Program-made: the position numbers and the translations under genes
Shown here: piece after piece, positions 25,152 to 34,913 of the stretch
Layout of the letters: each line of letters starts with the position of its first letter
How positions within the stretch are numbered: the first letter of the stretch is position 1
The notes under the pieces: model-generated
What the model was told of the DNA's origin: nothing
Seen by the model: only the letters and a program-made list of their open reading frames with translations
Databases searched by the model: none
Assembly: GCA_037388465.1 (NCBI GenBank)
Contig: JARRKE010000017.1
Location: forward strand, 1 to 43,271
DNA from: Gammaproteobacteria bacterium
GTDB lineage: Bacteria; Pseudomonadota; Gammaproteobacteria; SpSt-1174
Direction: 5' to 3'
Length of the DNA stretch: 43,271 nt

Positions 25152-28046
25152 ATGAGTGCCCTGCCCGAATTTGAAAACCATAAAAAACAAGAAGTTAAAT
25201 ACAGTACTTGCTATATGTGCGCCTGCCGCTGCGGCATCAAGGTGACCGTGGAGGACAACCAGGTCCGCTTCATCCAGGGCAACCGAGAGCATCCGGTGAA
25301 CAAGGGCGTGCTCTGCGCCAAGGGCAATTCCGGCATCATGAAGCAGATCTCGCCGGCCAAGCTGTCCACGCCGCTGATGCGCAAGCCGGGTACCGAGCGC
25401 GGCGCCGGCGAGTTCGAGGCCATCTCCATGGACAAGGCGCTGGACATCCTGACCGAGCGCCTCAAGAAGATCCGCGAGACCGACCCCAAGAAGCTCGCCT
25501 ATTTCACCGGCCGCGACCAGATGCAGGCGCTGACCGGTCTGTGGTCCACTCAGTTCGGCACGGTCAACTGGGCCGCCCACGGCGGCTTCTGCTCCGTGAA
25601 CATGGCCGCCGGCGGGCTGTACACCACCGGTTTCGCCTTCTGGGAATTCGGCGACCCCGACTGGGACCGCACCAAGTACTTCATGATGTGGGGCGTGGCC
25701 GAAGACCATGCCTCCAACCCGATCAAGATGGGTCTGGAAAAGCTCAAGCGCAACGGCGGCAAGTTCGTGTCCGTAAACCCGGTGCGCACCGGTTACCAGG
25801 CCATCGCCGACGAATGGGTCGGCCTGCGTCCCGGCACCGACGCCATGCTGGCGCTGTCCATGGTCCATGTCCTGCTGAAGAACGACCAGTTCGACTGGGA
25901 CTACCTGGTGCGTTACACCAACTCGCCCTATCTGGTGGTGCACACCCCGGGCAAGAAGGGACACGGTCTGTTCTATCGCGACGCCGACGGCAAGCCGCAG
26001 GCCTGGGATCTCGAAAAGGAGGCCTTCGTCGACGCCACCCTGCCCGAGATCAAGCCCGCGCTGTTCGGTGAGTACACCGCGCCGGACGGCACGCCACTGA
26101 AGACCGTCATGACCCTGCTGGCCGAGAAGTACCTCGACGAGCAGTACGCCCCCGAGAACGCCGCCAAGGTGACGGGCATCCCCGCCGAGCAGATTGAGCG
26201 TCTGGCGCTGGAGATGGCCCACGTGGCGTTCAAGGAGACCATCGAGATCGATACCGAGTGGACCGACTGGGCCGGCCGCAAGCAGACCAAGTTCATCGGC
26301 CGGCCGGTGTCCATGCACGCCATGCGCGGCATTTCCGCACACTCCAACGGCTTCCAGGCCTGCCGCGCGATCCACATCATGCAGCTGCTGCTCGGCACCG
26401 TGGACGTGCCCGGCGGTCATCTGGCCAAGCCGCCGTATCCGAAGCATATTCCGCCGGCCATCCGCCCGGCGCGCGAGATGGCGCCCAACACGCCGCTCAA
26501 GTCGCCGCCGCTGGGTTTCGTCAAGGGCCCCGAGGACTTGGTCATCGACGGCGACGGCAACCCGATCCGCATCGACAAGGCCTATTCCTGGGATGCGCCG
26601 ATCTCCGCGCACGGCCTGATGCACATGGTCATCACCAACGCCGTGAAGGGCGATCCCTATCCGATCGACATGCTGATGTTCTTCATGGCCAACATGTCCT
26701 GGAACTCCACCATGAACACCAAGGAGATCCAGGACCTGCTGCGCGAAAAGGACGAGAACGGCGAGTACAAGATCCCGTTCCTGGTGGTCGCCGACGCCTT
26801 CCATTCGGAGATGGTCAACTTCGCGGATCTGGTGATCCCGGACACCACCTACCTGGAGCGTTTCGACACCATCTCCATGCTGGACCGTCCGATCTCCGAG
26901 CCGCACGCGGCCGCGGATTCGATCCGCCAGCAGATCATCAAGCCGGAGCGCGACGTGATGTCCTGGCAGGAGGTGCAGGTGGAGCTGGCCTCGCGCCTCA
27001 AGTTCCCCGCCTTTACCAACGAGGACGGCACGCGCAAGTTCAAGGACTACAAGGACTTCATCGTCAATTACCAGAAGGAGCCGGGCATCGGCTTCCTGGC
27101 CGGCTGGCGCGGCGAAGACGGTTCCAAGAGCCTGCGTGGCGAGCCGAACCCGAACCAGTGGGACAGGTACATCGAGAACGGCGCCTTCTTCGAGCATCAC
27201 CTGGAGCCGAGCCAGCGCTACTACCGCTTCGCCAACCGCGACTACCTCGAGCTGGCCAAGCATGCCGCCTGGGTGGGTTCCACCGACCCCATCGTGATGG
27301 AGCTGTACTCCGAGACGCTGCAGAAATTCCGCCTGGCGGGCGAGGGCCTTTACGATGGTCCGATGCCGACCCAGGAGCATCACAAGGAGCGCCTGCGCAA
27401 GTACTTCGATCCGCTGCCGGACTTCTACAAGCCGCTGGAGCAGAGCCGCATCAACGAGGACGAGTATCCGTTCCATGCGGTCAACCAGCGCCCCATGTTC
27501 ATGTACCACTCCTGGGATTCGCAGAACGCCTGGCTGCGCCAGATCATGGCCCAGAACTTCCTGTACATGAACCGCGCCCAGGCCGAGAAGATGGGTATCG
27601 AGGATCTGTCCTGGGTGTGGGTCGAGTCGCACAACGGCAAGATCCGCGTGCAGGTGAAGCTGACCGAGGGCTGCCAGCCGAACACGGTGTGGACCTGGAA
27701 CGCCATTTCCAAGCAGTCCGGTGCCTGGGGCCTCAAGCGGGGTGCCAACGAGGCGACCAAGGGCTTCCTGATGAATCACCTGATCCGCGAGCTGCTGCCC
27801 AAGAAGGGCGACGCACTGGACAACGTCACCAATTCCGACCCGGTGACCGGCCAGGCCGCCTGGTACGACCTGCGCGTGAAGATCACCAAGGCCGCCCCCG
27901 GCGAAGAGGGCAGCTGGCCGCAGTTCGACCACATCAAGCCGCTGCCGGGCAGCAATGCCTCGCCCGACGTGCTGCGTTATGCCGCGCATGAACCCGTGCG
28001 TCTCGTCCGCGACATCCAGGATGTCCTGACCCGCGGCGAGAAGTGA
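25152..28046 (+). CDS. soeA: Sulfite dehydrogenase (quinone), molybdopterin catalytic subunit SoeA
   Basis: 964-residue molybdopterin oxidoreductase of the DMSO-reductase superfamily, called SoeA because of the A-B-C gene order, subunit sizes and lack of a Tat signal. SoeABC, described in Allochromatium vinosum, oxidises sulfite to sulfate on the cytoplasmic face and feeds electrons to quinone. The N-terminal [4Fe-4S] site is C20-x2-C23-x3-C27-x27-C55; C147 in HGGFCSVNMAAGG is a candidate molybdenum ligand. The start at 25152 follows AGGAGG with an eight-base gap. Related complexes for polysulfide, thiosulfate or tetrathionate differ by having a Tat leader. Substrate assignment is therefore by family and sulfur context, not proven. 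Confidence 0.87.
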   Translation: MSALPEFENHKKQEVKYSTCYMCACRCGIKVTVEDNQVRFIQGNREHPVNKGVLCAKGNSGIMKQISPAKLSTPLMRKPGTERGAGEFEAISMDKALDILTERLKKIRETDPKKLAYFTGRDQMQALTGLWSTQFGTVNWAAHGGFCSVNMAAGGLYTTGFAFWEFGDPDWDRTKYFMMWGVAEDHASNPIKMGLEKLKRNGGKFVSVNPVRTGYQAIADEWVGLRPGTDAMLALSMVHVLLKNDQFDWDYLVRYTNSPYLVVHTPGKKGHGLFYRDADGKPQAWDLEKEAFVDATLPEIKPALFGEYTAPDGTPLKTVMTLLAEKYLDEQYAPENAAKVTGIPAEQIERLALEMAHVAFKETIEIDTEWTDWAGRKQTKFIGRPVSMHAMRGISAHSNGFQACRAIHIMQLLLGTVDVPGGHLAKPPYPKHIPPAIRPAREMAPNTPLKSPPLGFVKGPEDLVIDGDGNPIRIDKAYSWDAPISAHGLMHMVITNAVKGDPYPIDMLMFFMANMSWNSTMNTKEIQDLLREKDENGEYKIPFLVVADAFHSEMVNFADLVIPDTTYLERFDTISMLDRPISEPHAAADSIRQQIIKPERDVMSWQEVQVELASRLKFPAFTNEDGTRKFKDYKDFIVNYQKEPGIGFLAGWRGEDGSKSLRGEPNPNQWDRYIENGAFFEHHLEPSQRYYRFANRDYLELAKHAAWVGSTDPIVMELYSETLQKFRLAGEGLYDGPMPTQEHHKERLRKYFDPLPDFYKPLEQSRINEDEYPFHAVNQRPMFMYHSWDSQNAWLRQIMAQNFLYMNRAQAEKMGIEDLSWVWVESHNGKIRVQVKLTEGCQPNTVWTWNAISKQSGAWGLKRGANEATKGFLMNHLIRELLPKKGDALDNVTNSDPVTGQAAWYDLRVKITKAAPGEEGSWPQFDHIKPLPGSNASPDVLRYAAHEPVRLVRDIQDVLTRGEK

Positions 28047-28059
28047 GAGGAGACGAACA

Positions 28060-28755
28060 ATGAGACTTGGACTGGTAATCGATCTCGACACCTGCGTGGG
28101 CTGCCACGCCTGTGCGACCGCCTGTAAGCAGTGGAACACCTCCGGTACCACCGGCCCGCTGGCTGACTATCGCCCCTACGGCGAAAACCCCAGCGGCGTG
28201 TGGTTCAACCGCATCCGCCACTACGAGGTGGGCGACTACCCGAACAACAAGACCATCAACTTCCCCATGTCGTGCATGCACTGCGACGACGCCGACTGCG
28301 TCACGGTGTGCCCGACCGGTGCCTCCTACAAACGCAAGGAGGACGGCGTGGTGCTGGTCGATCAGACCAAGTGCATGGGCTGCAATTACTGCTCCTGGGC
28401 CTGCCCCTACGGCGCGCGCGAGCTGGATCGCGAGTCCGGCACCATGAAGAAGTGCACCCTGTGCATCGACCGCATCTATGACGAGACGCTGGACCCGGTC
28501 GACCGCCAGCCGGCCTGTGTCATCACCTGCCCGGCGCATGCGCGCTACTTCGGCGATTTCGATAATCCCGATTCCGAGGTCAGCAAGCTGGTGCGCGACC
28601 GCGCGGGCATGAAGCTGATGCCCGAACTCGGCTACAACCCGACCAACACCTATCTTCCCCCGCGGCTGACCCGCCCGGTGCCCACCGACGATGTGCGGCG
28701 CAAGGACCTGGTCAGCTCCGTAAAGGAATGGGTCAACCGCGCCGTCGCCCGCTAA
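28060..28755 (+). CDS. soeB: Sulfite dehydrogenase iron-sulfur subunit SoeB
   Basis: 231-residue electron-transfer subunit with four [4Fe-4S] clusters of the DmsB/NrfC type. Cysteine groups are visible at C12-x2-C15-x2-C18-x3-C22 (CVGCHACATAC), MSCMHCDDADCVTVCP, CMGCNYCSWACP, and KKCTLCIDR with a later CVITCP. It should pass electrons from the SoeA molybdenum centre to SoeC. There is no signal peptide, consistent with cytoplasmic orientation. GAGGAGA lies before the ATG, 13 bp after soeA ends. The first cluster motif is the standard four-cysteine form. Confidence 0.92.
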   Translation: MRLGLVIDLDTCVGCHACATACKQWNTSGTTGPLADYRPYGENPSGVWFNRIRHYEVGDYPNNKTINFPMSCMHCDDADCVTVCPTGASYKRKEDGVVLVDQTKCMGCNYCSWACPYGARELDRESGTMKKCTLCIDRIYDETLDPVDRQPACVITCPAHARYFGDFDNPDSEVSKLVRDRAGMKLMPELGYNPTNTYLPPRLTRPVPTDDVRRKDLVSSVKEWVNRAVAR

Positions 28756-28785
28756 GCGGCATCAACTCGAACACGAGAGGCAGAC

Positions 28786-29727
28786 ATGCATCCCGCGCTT
28801 TCCGTTATCTTTTTCACCGTGATCTCCGGGGCAGGCTTCGGCCTGTATTCGCTCACGGCCGCCCTGCAGATCTTCCGGCTGGGGCCGGCGCTCAACCGCG
28901 TCGAGCTGCTGGCCATGCTGGTTACGGCGTTCATCCTGATCATCGCCGGTCTGCTGTCCTCCACCGGGCATCTGGCCAACCCCAAGAACGCCTGGCGTTC
29001 CTGGATGCGCTTCAAGACCTCCTGGCTGTCGCGCGAGGCGGTGTTCGCCGTGGTCTTTTTCCCGTTCGCCTTCCTGTATCTGGTCGGCGTGTTTTTCTAC
29101 GGCGCGCACCCTCCGGCCTTTTTCCTGTGGATGGGGGCCGTCGGCGTGGTGCTGGGCTTCGTGACGGTGTTCTGCACCGGCATGATCTACGCCTGCCTGA
29201 AGACCATTCGCCAGTGGAACACCGCGCTGGTACCCGCTAACTACCTGCTGATGGGCCTGAGCCTGGGCGCCCTGTTTTACCTCGCCGTCTCGGCTTACTT
29301 TGGCGCCGATCTCAACCTGATCGGCGGCGTGGCCGGCACGGCACTGATCGCGACCGCGGTAATGAAGGCGATCTACTATTTCTGGATCGCCAAGGTCGAC
29401 GGGCCCAGCATCAATACCGCCACGGGCTTTACCCGCGCCACCGTGCGCCTGCTCGACGTCGGCCACACCGCCGGTACCTTCCTGACCGACGAGTTCGGCT
29501 ACCAGGTGGATCCCGGCACGCGGCGCCTGTTGAAGGGCATTGTGTTCGCCCTGGGCTTCATCCTGCCGCTGATTCTGATCGCCTATGCCCTGACCGCGGA
29601 ACATCCCTTCGGTCTGGCGGTGGTGGCCCTGCTATCATCATTGATCGGCAAGGGTGTGGAGCGCTGGCTGTTTTTCGCCGAGGCGCGTCACGTCGTCAAT
29701 CTCTACCATGGGGCACAGCACACCTGA
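28786..29727 (+). CDS. soeC: Sulfite dehydrogenase membrane anchor SoeC
   Basis: 313-residue DmsC-type integral membrane subunit with about eight hydrophobic helices, which anchors SoeAB and passes electrons to the quinone pool. Typical features are the N-terminal SVIFFTVISGAGFGLYSLTAALQ, the second helix ending STGHLANPKNAWRSWMRFKTSWLSREAV, and a charged loop before helix 3. It begins 30 bp after soeB with AGAGG before the ATG. The DmsC type, rather than NrfD type, supports the SoeABC call over polysulfide reductase. Confidence 0.9.
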   Translation: MHPALSVIFFTVISGAGFGLYSLTAALQIFRLGPALNRVELLAMLVTAFILIIAGLLSSTGHLANPKNAWRSWMRFKTSWLSREAVFAVVFFPFAFLYLVGVFFYGAHPPAFFLWMGAVGVVLGFVTVFCTGMIYACLKTIRQWNTALVPANYLLMGLSLGALFYLAVSAYFGADLNLIGGVAGTALIATAVMKAIYYFWIAKVDGPSINTATGFTRATVRLLDVGHTAGTFLTDEFGYQVDPGTRRLLKGIVFALGFILPLILIAYALTAEHPFGLAVVALLSSLIGKGVERWLFFAEARHVVNLYHGAQHT

Positions 29728-29766
29728 GTGTGGTGTCACCGCCCTGCTGAGGAAGGAGGGTTTAAG

Positions 29767-30321
29767 ATGAAGCTGCGTAACTTGTTGGTTTCATTGGCGG
29801 GCAGTGCGCTGCTTGCGGGTGGTGTTGCAGCCCACGCCGGGCCGTATTTCGGCGGCGACGTCGGCTTTTCCGATACCGACCAGGGCAACAGCCCGACCAT
29901 CCGCCTGTTCGGCGGCTACATGTTCGACCAGCAGCAGCTTCAGCTGCGCGGACCGCTGCGCTGGGGTGCGGAAGGTGCGCTGATCAACGTGAACAAGGAC
30001 GGCGGATTCAGTTCCACCGGCGTGAGCGCCAGCCTGGTCGGCGAGATGCCCTGGACGGTGCTGTTCAAGGATTGGAGTTACGCCCCCCAGTTCGCGTTCA
30101 CCGCCAGTGTGGGCGTTTATCTGTGGCACGCCAAGTACGAAAAGACAGGATTCTCCGAGTCGGACAACGGCGTCAGTCCGGTGGCCTCCATCGGCGCCAG
30201 TTACGCCATTCAGCCGGGCTTCAAGGCGCGCCTCGGTCTGCGCAACACCCTGAACGTCGGCAAGTCCGACTGGCAGACCGACCTGTTCATGCCGTATGTC
30301 GGATTGAGCTACGAATTCTGA
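29767..30321 (+). CDS. Small outer-membrane beta-barrel protein, unknown role
   Basis: 184-residue protein with an N-terminal signal peptide (MKLRNLLVSLAGSALLAGGVAAHA, cleavage near AHA-GP) and alternating strands rich in Gly, Tyr and Phe ending in the C-terminal aromatic YEF, as in 8-strand outer-membrane barrels. I cannot assign it to a named porin. The ATG at 29767 follows AGGAGGG. It lies 39 bp after soeC on the same strand and ends at a strong terminator, so it may be part of the soe transcript. It could be a lipid A deacylase- or OmpW-like barrel; no catalytic motif was recognised. Confidence 0.65.
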   Translation: MKLRNLLVSLAGSALLAGGVAAHAGPYFGGDVGFSDTDQGNSPTIRLFGGYMFDQQQLQLRGPLRWGAEGALINVNKDGGFSSTGVSASLVGEMPWTVLFKDWSYAPQFAFTASVGVYLWHAKYEKTGFSESDNGVSPVASIGASYAIQPGFKARLGLRNTLNVGKSDWQTDLFMPYVGLSYEF

Positions 30322-30354
30322 GCCTATCCGGCAGAACGGCAGTTCCGTTTATGA

Positions 30355-30380
30355 CGCCCGGCAATGCCGGGCGTTTTTTT
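30355..30380 (+). terminator. Rho-independent terminator after the barrel gene
   Basis: 8-bp stem CGCCCGGC (30355-30362) / GCCGGGCG (30366-30373) with an AAT loop, followed by seven T residues (30374-30380). It would end the soeABC-barrel transcript. Confidence 0.92.
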
Positions 30381-30406
30381 GAGTGGGTATTGGCTGCGAC
30401 ACGTGC

Positions 30407-30802
30407 CTATTGGTAATGGCCGTGCTTTTGAATGAACTCGATTTCGTAGCCGTCGGGGTCCTTCATGAAAAAGAACTTCGCGGCCTCCTTGTCCTCGCTG
30501 CTCAGGCTCATGATGTCCCGCGGCTCATAGCCCGCCGTCTTGAAGCGGGCGTGCTCCGTTTCCAGGTCGTCCACGGTCACCGCGATGTGGCCGTAGCCGG
30601 TACCGTGCGTATAGGGCTCCGTCTGATCCCGGTTCCAGGTCAGCTCGAGCTCCACGTCGTTTTCCGGGTTTCGCAGGTAGACCAGGCTGAAGTCGTCGAA
30701 ATCCAGTCGATTGGAAAGCTCCAGTCCCAGGGCGTCCCGGTAAAAACCGATGGATTTATCGAGGTCGAGCACGCGGATCATGGTATGGATGATTTTCGCC
30801 AT
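30407..30802 (-). CDS. gloA: Lactoylglutathione lyase (glyoxalase I)
   Basis: 131-residue glyoxalase I that isomerises the methylglyoxal-glutathione hemithioacetal to S-lactoylglutathione. The metal ligands match GloA: H6 (IIHTMIRV), E53 (ELELTWN), H72 (GYGHIAVTV) and E122 (YEIEFIQ). The short form without the eukaryotic helix is that of nickel-dependent bacterial enzymes. AAGGA lies eight bases before the ATG. It is monocistronic, convergent with the barrel gene. Confidence 0.95.
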   Translation of the reverse strand: MAKIIHTMIRVLDLDKSIGFYRDALGLELSNRLDFDDFSLVYLRNPENDVELELTWNRDQTEPYTHGTGYGHIAVTVDDLETEHARFKTAGYEPRDIMSLSSEDKEAAKFFFMKDPDGYEIEFIQKHGHYQ

Positions 30803-31012
30803 GACAGTCCTTGAGTGTGATGAAGGGTTAAGGGTTTGCAGGGCGAATAGCGTAGCGCCCGAAGCCGGAATAAAAAAGGCGCTGTCAGCAGGGTTGTGAG
30901 CCGGCTGGGCGGCGGTGTCTTGCGCTAGATCGGCTGCAGGCGGCGGGATGCCTAATCGGCCCGGGCGGGTTATCTTTCGGCGCAGGTGTTTTGACAGAGT
31001 AAGGAGCCGGTA

Positions 31013-31465
31013 TTGAAACCCTTTTCATTTCCCGCCCGTCCGCCGCGCGGTACGGCATGGCTCGGGTTGTTGCTCCTGAGTCTGGTCCTGGCCGGCTGTG
31101 CCGACCGGCCGGGACGGGAGCTGGTCAAGCAGCAGGTGACCGGATACCTCATGAGCGGTGGCATGTCCGGGGTTTACGAGGTCAGCGACTTTCGCGTTAT
31201 CCAGTGGATTCCGCAGACGCAGGACAGGAATAAGAACGCCTACGTGGTGGAGGTGCGCTACACCCTGACCTTCAAGCATGACCTCAAGGAGGTCGCCGAC
31301 TTGAGTGCCTCCCGGGATAATCCGCTGGCGGCCGGTCTGAATGCCCTGGCTCTCGGATTGAAATACGGAAACTTCCGGCGCGGCGAACAGGTGATGCGCC
31401 TGGAAAGGTTCCGGTTCGAACGGACCAAAGACGGCTGGGTACTTGATACCGGCCCGTCGGACTAA
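31013..31465 (+). CDS. Outer-membrane lipoprotein of unknown function
   Basis: 150-residue protein with an n-region of basic residues (MKPFSFPARPPRGT), a hydrophobic core and a lipobox LVLAGC with C29. The residue after C29 is Ala, so it should be sorted to the outer membrane by Lol. The mature part has a KNAYVVEVRYTLTFKHDL strand pattern resembling NTF2-like folds but is not recognised. The start is TTG at 31013, seven bases after AAGGAG; no in-frame ATG gives a complete signal peptide. It converges on rhlB with a 31-bp gap. Confidence 0.8.
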   Translation: MKPFSFPARPPRGTAWLGLLLLSLVLAGCADRPGRELVKQQVTGYLMSGGMSGVYEVSDFRVIQWIPQTQDRNKNAYVVEVRYTLTFKHDLKEVADLSASRDNPLAAGLNALALGLKYGNFRRGEQVMRLERFRFERTKDGWVLDTGPSD

Positions 31466-31496
31466 AGGCCGGTTGCGAAGAAGCGCCTGAATAGCC

Positions 31497-32825
31497 TCAG
31501 TCGTGCTGCTCGGGCGTCGGGCGCCGTCCGCGGCGCGAGCGGCGGCGTTTGTTGCCGGGCGCGCCTTCCTTCGGGGCATGCGCGGATTTGGGTTTGCCGC
31601 CTGAGCCGTGTGGGCGGTCCTTGGGTTTTGCATGCCTGACGCGCGGCTGCGGTTTGACCAGCAGTGCCGGATCGACCGATTCCATATCGATGCGCGTGCC
31701 GATGTATTCCTCGATCTCCGGCAGATAAAAGGCCGTGTCCTCGCAGGCGAAGCTGATGGCGTCGCCTTCCGCACCCGCACGGGCGGTGCGTCCGATGCGG
31801 TGGACGTAATCCTCGCCCGATTGGGGCAGGTCGTAATTGAATACGTGCGAGACATCGGGGATGTGCAGGCCGCGGGCCGCAACGTCGGTGGCGACCATCA
31901 CCGTGGCCTCGCCGGCGGCAAAGGCCTTGAGCAGATGCTGGCGCTTTTTCTGCGGCACGTCGCCGGACAGCAGCGCGACGTGGTAGCCGTTGCCTTCCAG
32001 GTAGGAGGCGACGTACTCCGCGCTGCGCTTGGTATTGGTGAACACAATGCTGCGTTCGGGCTTGTCGGCCGCCAGCAGGCCCAGCAACAGGGGAATCTTC
32101 TCCTCGTTGGCGGGGTAGTACACGCGCTGGCGGACCCGTTCCGCGGTCATCTGCTCGGCCTCGATGCGCACCGTTTCAGGGTTGTTCATGTGCTCATAGG
32201 CCAGCTCCATGACGCGGTAGGAGAGCGTGGCGGAGAACAGCATGGAAAGCCGCTGTTCGGGTGGCGGACAGCGGCGCATCAGAAAACGGATGTCCTTGAT
32301 GAAGCCGAGATCGAACATGCGGTCGGCCTCGTCCAGCACCACCACCTCGGCGGCGCGCAGGTCGAAGACCCGTTGCTTGAAGTAATCGATGATGCGCCCC
32401 GGCGTGCCGATCAGGATGTCGATGCCTTCCTCCAGCTGGCGGCGCTGCTTTTCGTAGTCCACGCCGCCGTACACCAGACCCAGCGTGAGCGGCACGTGCC
32501 GGCCGAGCGCCTCGGCGTCCTTGTGGATCTGGATGGCAAGCTCGCGGGTCGGCGCCAGGATCAGCGCGCGCGGCTGGTTGGCGCGGCGCTCGGGGGGCGC
32601 CTCCCTGTTCAGCAGGCGGTTAAAGCAGGCGATGAGGAATGCGGCCGTTTTGCCGGTGCCGGTCTGGGCCTGCCCCGCCACATCGTGGCCCGCTAGGGCG
32701 ACGGGCAGGGTGGCGGCCTGGATGGGGGTGCAACGGGTGAAGCCTGTATCATGCAGGCCCTGGAGGATTGCATCCTGGATCCCCAGGGAATCGAAGCGGG
32801 TATCTGTCAAATGTCTTTCTGTCAT
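31497..32825 (-). CDS. rhlB: ATP-dependent RNA helicase RhlB
   Basis: 442-residue DEAD-box helicase. Motifs in order: Q-motif region [17 protein letters not shown] (I), PTRELAIQ (Ia), DEAD (II), SAT (III), [10 protein letters not shown] (VI). The N-terminus [12 protein letters not shown] and overall layout resemble RhlB, the RNA degradosome helicase that works with RNase E. The C-terminus beyond about 395 is a basic, low-complexity tail rich in Arg, Lys, Pro and Gly, likely RNA-binding. The ATG at 32825 matches the RhlB N-terminus; an upstream in-frame start adds ten residues. It is divergent from trxA-rho, the same neighbourhood as in E. coli, which supports the assignment. Confidence 0.93.
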   Translation of the reverse strand: MTERHLTDTRFDSLGIQDAILQGLHDTGFTRCTPIQAATLPVALAGHDVAGQAQTGTGKTAAFLIACFNRLLNREAPPERRANQPRALILAPTRELAIQIHKDAEALGRHVPLTLGLVYGGVDYEKQRRQLEEGIDILIGTPGRIIDYFKQRVFDLRAAEVVVLDEADRMFDLGFIKDIRFLMRRCPPPEQRLSMLFSATLSYRVMELAYEHMNNPETVRIEAEQMTAERVRQRVYYPANEEKIPLLLGLLAADKPERSIVFTNTKRSAEYVASYLEGNGYHVALLSGDVPQKKRQHLLKAFAAGEATVMVATDVAARGLHIPDVSHVFNYDLPQSGEDYVHRIGRTARAGAEGDAISFACEDTAFYLPEIEEYIGTRIDMESVDPALLVKPQPRVRHAKPKDRPHGSGGKPKSAHAPKEGAPGNKRRRSRRGRRPTPEQHD

Positions 32826-33080
32826 GGCGGCGTAGCATAGCCGTGTACGAGGCAAAAGAGCAAAACGGCCGCCAGGGCATGAGCCGGCCCGGTTCAGATG
32901 TGTTTCGGTTTCCGGCCGCCAGGATGCGGTGTATCAGGCTTGAAAAGGGGGGATGAATAGGCACAGAATATCGAAACAGCCAAAAATCCCTCCCGCCCCG
33001 TATTCCATATCCATCCTTGTGAGCATCTTTTTTGGCGCGAGGTTATGCTGCGCGAAATCCACCTAATGGAGGTTTGAAGC

Positions 33081-33407
33081 GTGAGTGAGCAAATCGCTTA
33101 TGTCACCGACGACAGTTTCGAACAGGACGTTCTGAATTCCAGCGTTCCCGTCCTGGTCGACTATTGGGCCGAGTGGTGTGGCCCCTGCAAGATGATTGCC
33201 CCGATTCTGGACGAGATTTCCGAGGAATATGCCGGACGGATTCAGATCGCCAAGCTCAATATCGATGAAAATCCGGCCACGCCGCCCAAGTACGGCATTC
33301 GCGGCATTCCGACATTGATGCTGTTCAAGAACGGCCAGGTCGAAGCCACCAAGGTAGGCGCCCTGTCCAAGTCCCAACTGACCGCCTTTCTGGATCAGAA
33401 CATCTGA
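33081..33407 (+). CDS. trxA: Thioredoxin 1
   Basis: 108-residue thioredoxin with the WCGPC active site (C33, C36), the buried aspartate in VDYWAEW, and the cis-proline segment RGIPTLMLF. It reduces disulfides in ribonucleotide reductase, PAPS reductase and other proteins using thioredoxin reductase. The start is GTG at 33081, with GGAGG nine to ten bases upstream. It precedes rho by 201 bp, the common gammaproteobacterial trxA-rho order. Confidence 0.98.
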   Translation: MSEQIAYVTDDSFEQDVLNSSVPVLVDYWAEWCGPCKMIAPILDEISEEYAGRIQIAKLNIDENPATPPKYGIRGIPTLMLFKNGQVEATKVGALSKSQLTAFLDQNI

Positions 33408-33414
33408 TTGATGG

Positions 33415-33450
33415 ACGCCGTCCGGCTTCGCCGGCGAGGCTGGACGGCGT
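33415..33450 (+). promoter_or_regulatory. Stable hairpin between trxA and rho
   Basis: A 9-bp outer stem ACGCCGTCC (33415-33423) / GGACGGCGT (33442-33450) encloses an inner CCGGC-TTC-GCCGG (33422-33434) with which its last two bases overlap. No T tract follows. It lies in the rho leader and may act as a trxA 3' stabiliser or in rho autoregulation. Confidence 0.5.
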
Positions 33451-33608
33451 GAATGTGACGTGCTAATTTATGCTGACGCCTCGCTCAGCGAAGGCCGCTC
33501 CGCCGTACCCCGGCTCGCAATCTCCTGATAACAAAATCACCTACCAGGTCCCCCGGTTCCATGCCGGGAGTTGTCTCCAACTACGCGCTGTTTATCTCAA
33601 GCCAATCG

Positions 33609-34868
33609 ATGAATCTCACGGAATTGAAGAAGAAGACGGCCTCAGAGCTGTCTGAAATCGCCAATGAAATCGGTGTAGAGGGTGTTTCCCGTTCTCGCAA
33701 ACAGGACATCATCTTCGGCATCCTCAAGGGTCTCGCCAAGAAAGGCGAAGACATCTTCGGGGATGGCGTACTGGAGATTCTCCAGGACGGATTCGGTTTC
33801 CTGCGCTCGGCAGACAGTTCTTACATGGCCGGACCGGACGACATCTATGTGTCGCCCAGCCAGATCCGCCGTTTCGGACTGCGTACCGGCGACACCATCT
33901 CCGGCAAGATCCGCCCGCCCAAGGAAAGCGAGCGCTACTTCGCCATGCTCAAGGTCGACGAGATCAACTTCGAGCGGCCGGAAGTGGCGAAGCACAAGAT
34001 CCTGTTCGAGAACCTCACCCCGCTACATGCCGACGAACGCCTGCGCATGGAGCGCGGCAACGGCAGTACCGAGGACATTACCGCGCGCGTTATCGATATC
34101 GTGGCGCCGTTCGGTAAAGGGCAGCGCGGACTGATCGTCTCTCCGCCGAAGGCGGGTAAGACGATGATGCTGCAGAACATCGCCCAGAGCATCGCCTCCA
34201 ACTATCCGGAGTGCGACCTCATCGTGCTGCTCATCGACGAACGCCCGGAAGAGGTGACCGAGATGCAGCGCATGGTGCGCGGCGAGGTGGTTTCCAGCAC
34301 CTTCGACGAGCCGGCCTCGCGCCACGTCCAGGTCGCCGAGATGGTGATCGAAAAGGCCAAGCGGCTGGTCGAGCACAAACGCGACGTCGTCATCCTGCTC
34401 GATTCCATCACCCGTCTGGCGCGCGCCTACAACACGGTGATTCCCTCCTCGGGCAAGGTGCTCACCGGCGGTGTCGACGCCAACGCCCTGCATCGTCCCA
34501 AGCGCTTCTTCGGGGCGGCGCGCAATATCGAGGAAGGCGGTTCGCTCACCATCATCGCCACCGCGCTCATCGACACCGGCTCCAAGATGGACGAGGTGAT
34601 CTACGAGGAATTCAAGGGCACCGGCAACATGGAGATCCACCTGGATCGCCGCATTGCCGAAAAACGCATCTATCCCGCCATCAACATCAACCGTTCGGGC
34701 ACCCGCCGCGAGGAACTGCTGACCGATCAGGAAGAACTGCAGAAGCTGTGGATTCTGCGCAAGTTCCTGCACGACATGGACGATCTGGCGGCGATGGAGT
34801 TCCTGCTCGATCGCCTGCAAAAGACCAAGACCAACGGCGAATTCTTCGATGCCATGAAGCGCTCCTGA
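33609..34868 (+). CDS. rho: Transcription termination factor Rho
   Basis: 419-residue hexameric RNA-DNA helicase, the same length as E. coli Rho. It starts [22 protein letters not shown] at the ATG at 33609; a longer frame from 33561 lacks conservation. The primary RNA-binding domain includes GFGFLR and [19 protein letters not shown]; Walker A is SPPKAGKT, Walker [17 protein letters not shown], and the Q-loop and R-loop region [25 protein letters not shown] is intact. It converges on glgP with a 45-bp gap. A Rof-like Rho inhibitor is encoded 4 kb away. Confidence 0.98.
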   Translation: MNLTELKKKTASELSEIANEIGVEGVSRSRKQDIIFGILKGLAKKGEDIFGDGVLEILQDGFGFLRSADSSYMAGPDDIYVSPSQIRRFGLRTGDTISGKIRPPKESERYFAMLKVDEINFERPEVAKHKILFENLTPLHADERLRMERGNGSTEDITARVIDIVAPFGKGQRGLIVSPPKAGKTMMLQNIAQSIASNYPECDLIVLLIDERPEEVTEMQRMVRGEVVSSTFDEPASRHVQVAEMVIEKAKRLVEHKRDVVILLDSITRLARAYNTVIPSSGKVLTGGVDANALHRPKRFFGAARNIEEGGSLTIIATALIDTGSKMDEVIYEEFKGTGNMEIHLDRRIAEKRIYPAININRSGTRREELLTDQEELQKLWILRKFLHDMDDLAAMEFLLDRLQKTKTNGEFFDAMKRS

Positions 34869-34906
34869 CGGAGCGCCGCGCTGCGCCCGGCCCGGGTAGG
34901 GGCCGG
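34861..34906. terminator. Hairpins in the rho-glgP convergent gap
   Basis: GCTCC-TGAC-GGAGC (34861-34874) spans the rho stop codon, and CCGGCCC / GGGCCGG (34887-34893 / 34900-34906) follows. Neither has a T tract, so termination strength is uncertain. Confidence 0.4.
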
Positions 34907-34913
34907 TTCGCGT

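Noticed and set aside
25089-28151. 1020-codon open frame opposite soeA
   Set aside because: Same cause as above; its composition (Leu, Val, Gly, His) follows from the codon use of soeA and no domain is visible.
30820-30840. GGGTTAAGGGTTT as a third heptamer array
   Set aside because: Only two to three units and a different consensus from the arrays at 2.9 and 7.5 kb.
33470-33655. 61-codon frame overlapping the rho start, possible leader peptide
   Set aside because: No ribosome site and no likeness to known rho leader peptides; the overlap with rho looks incidental.
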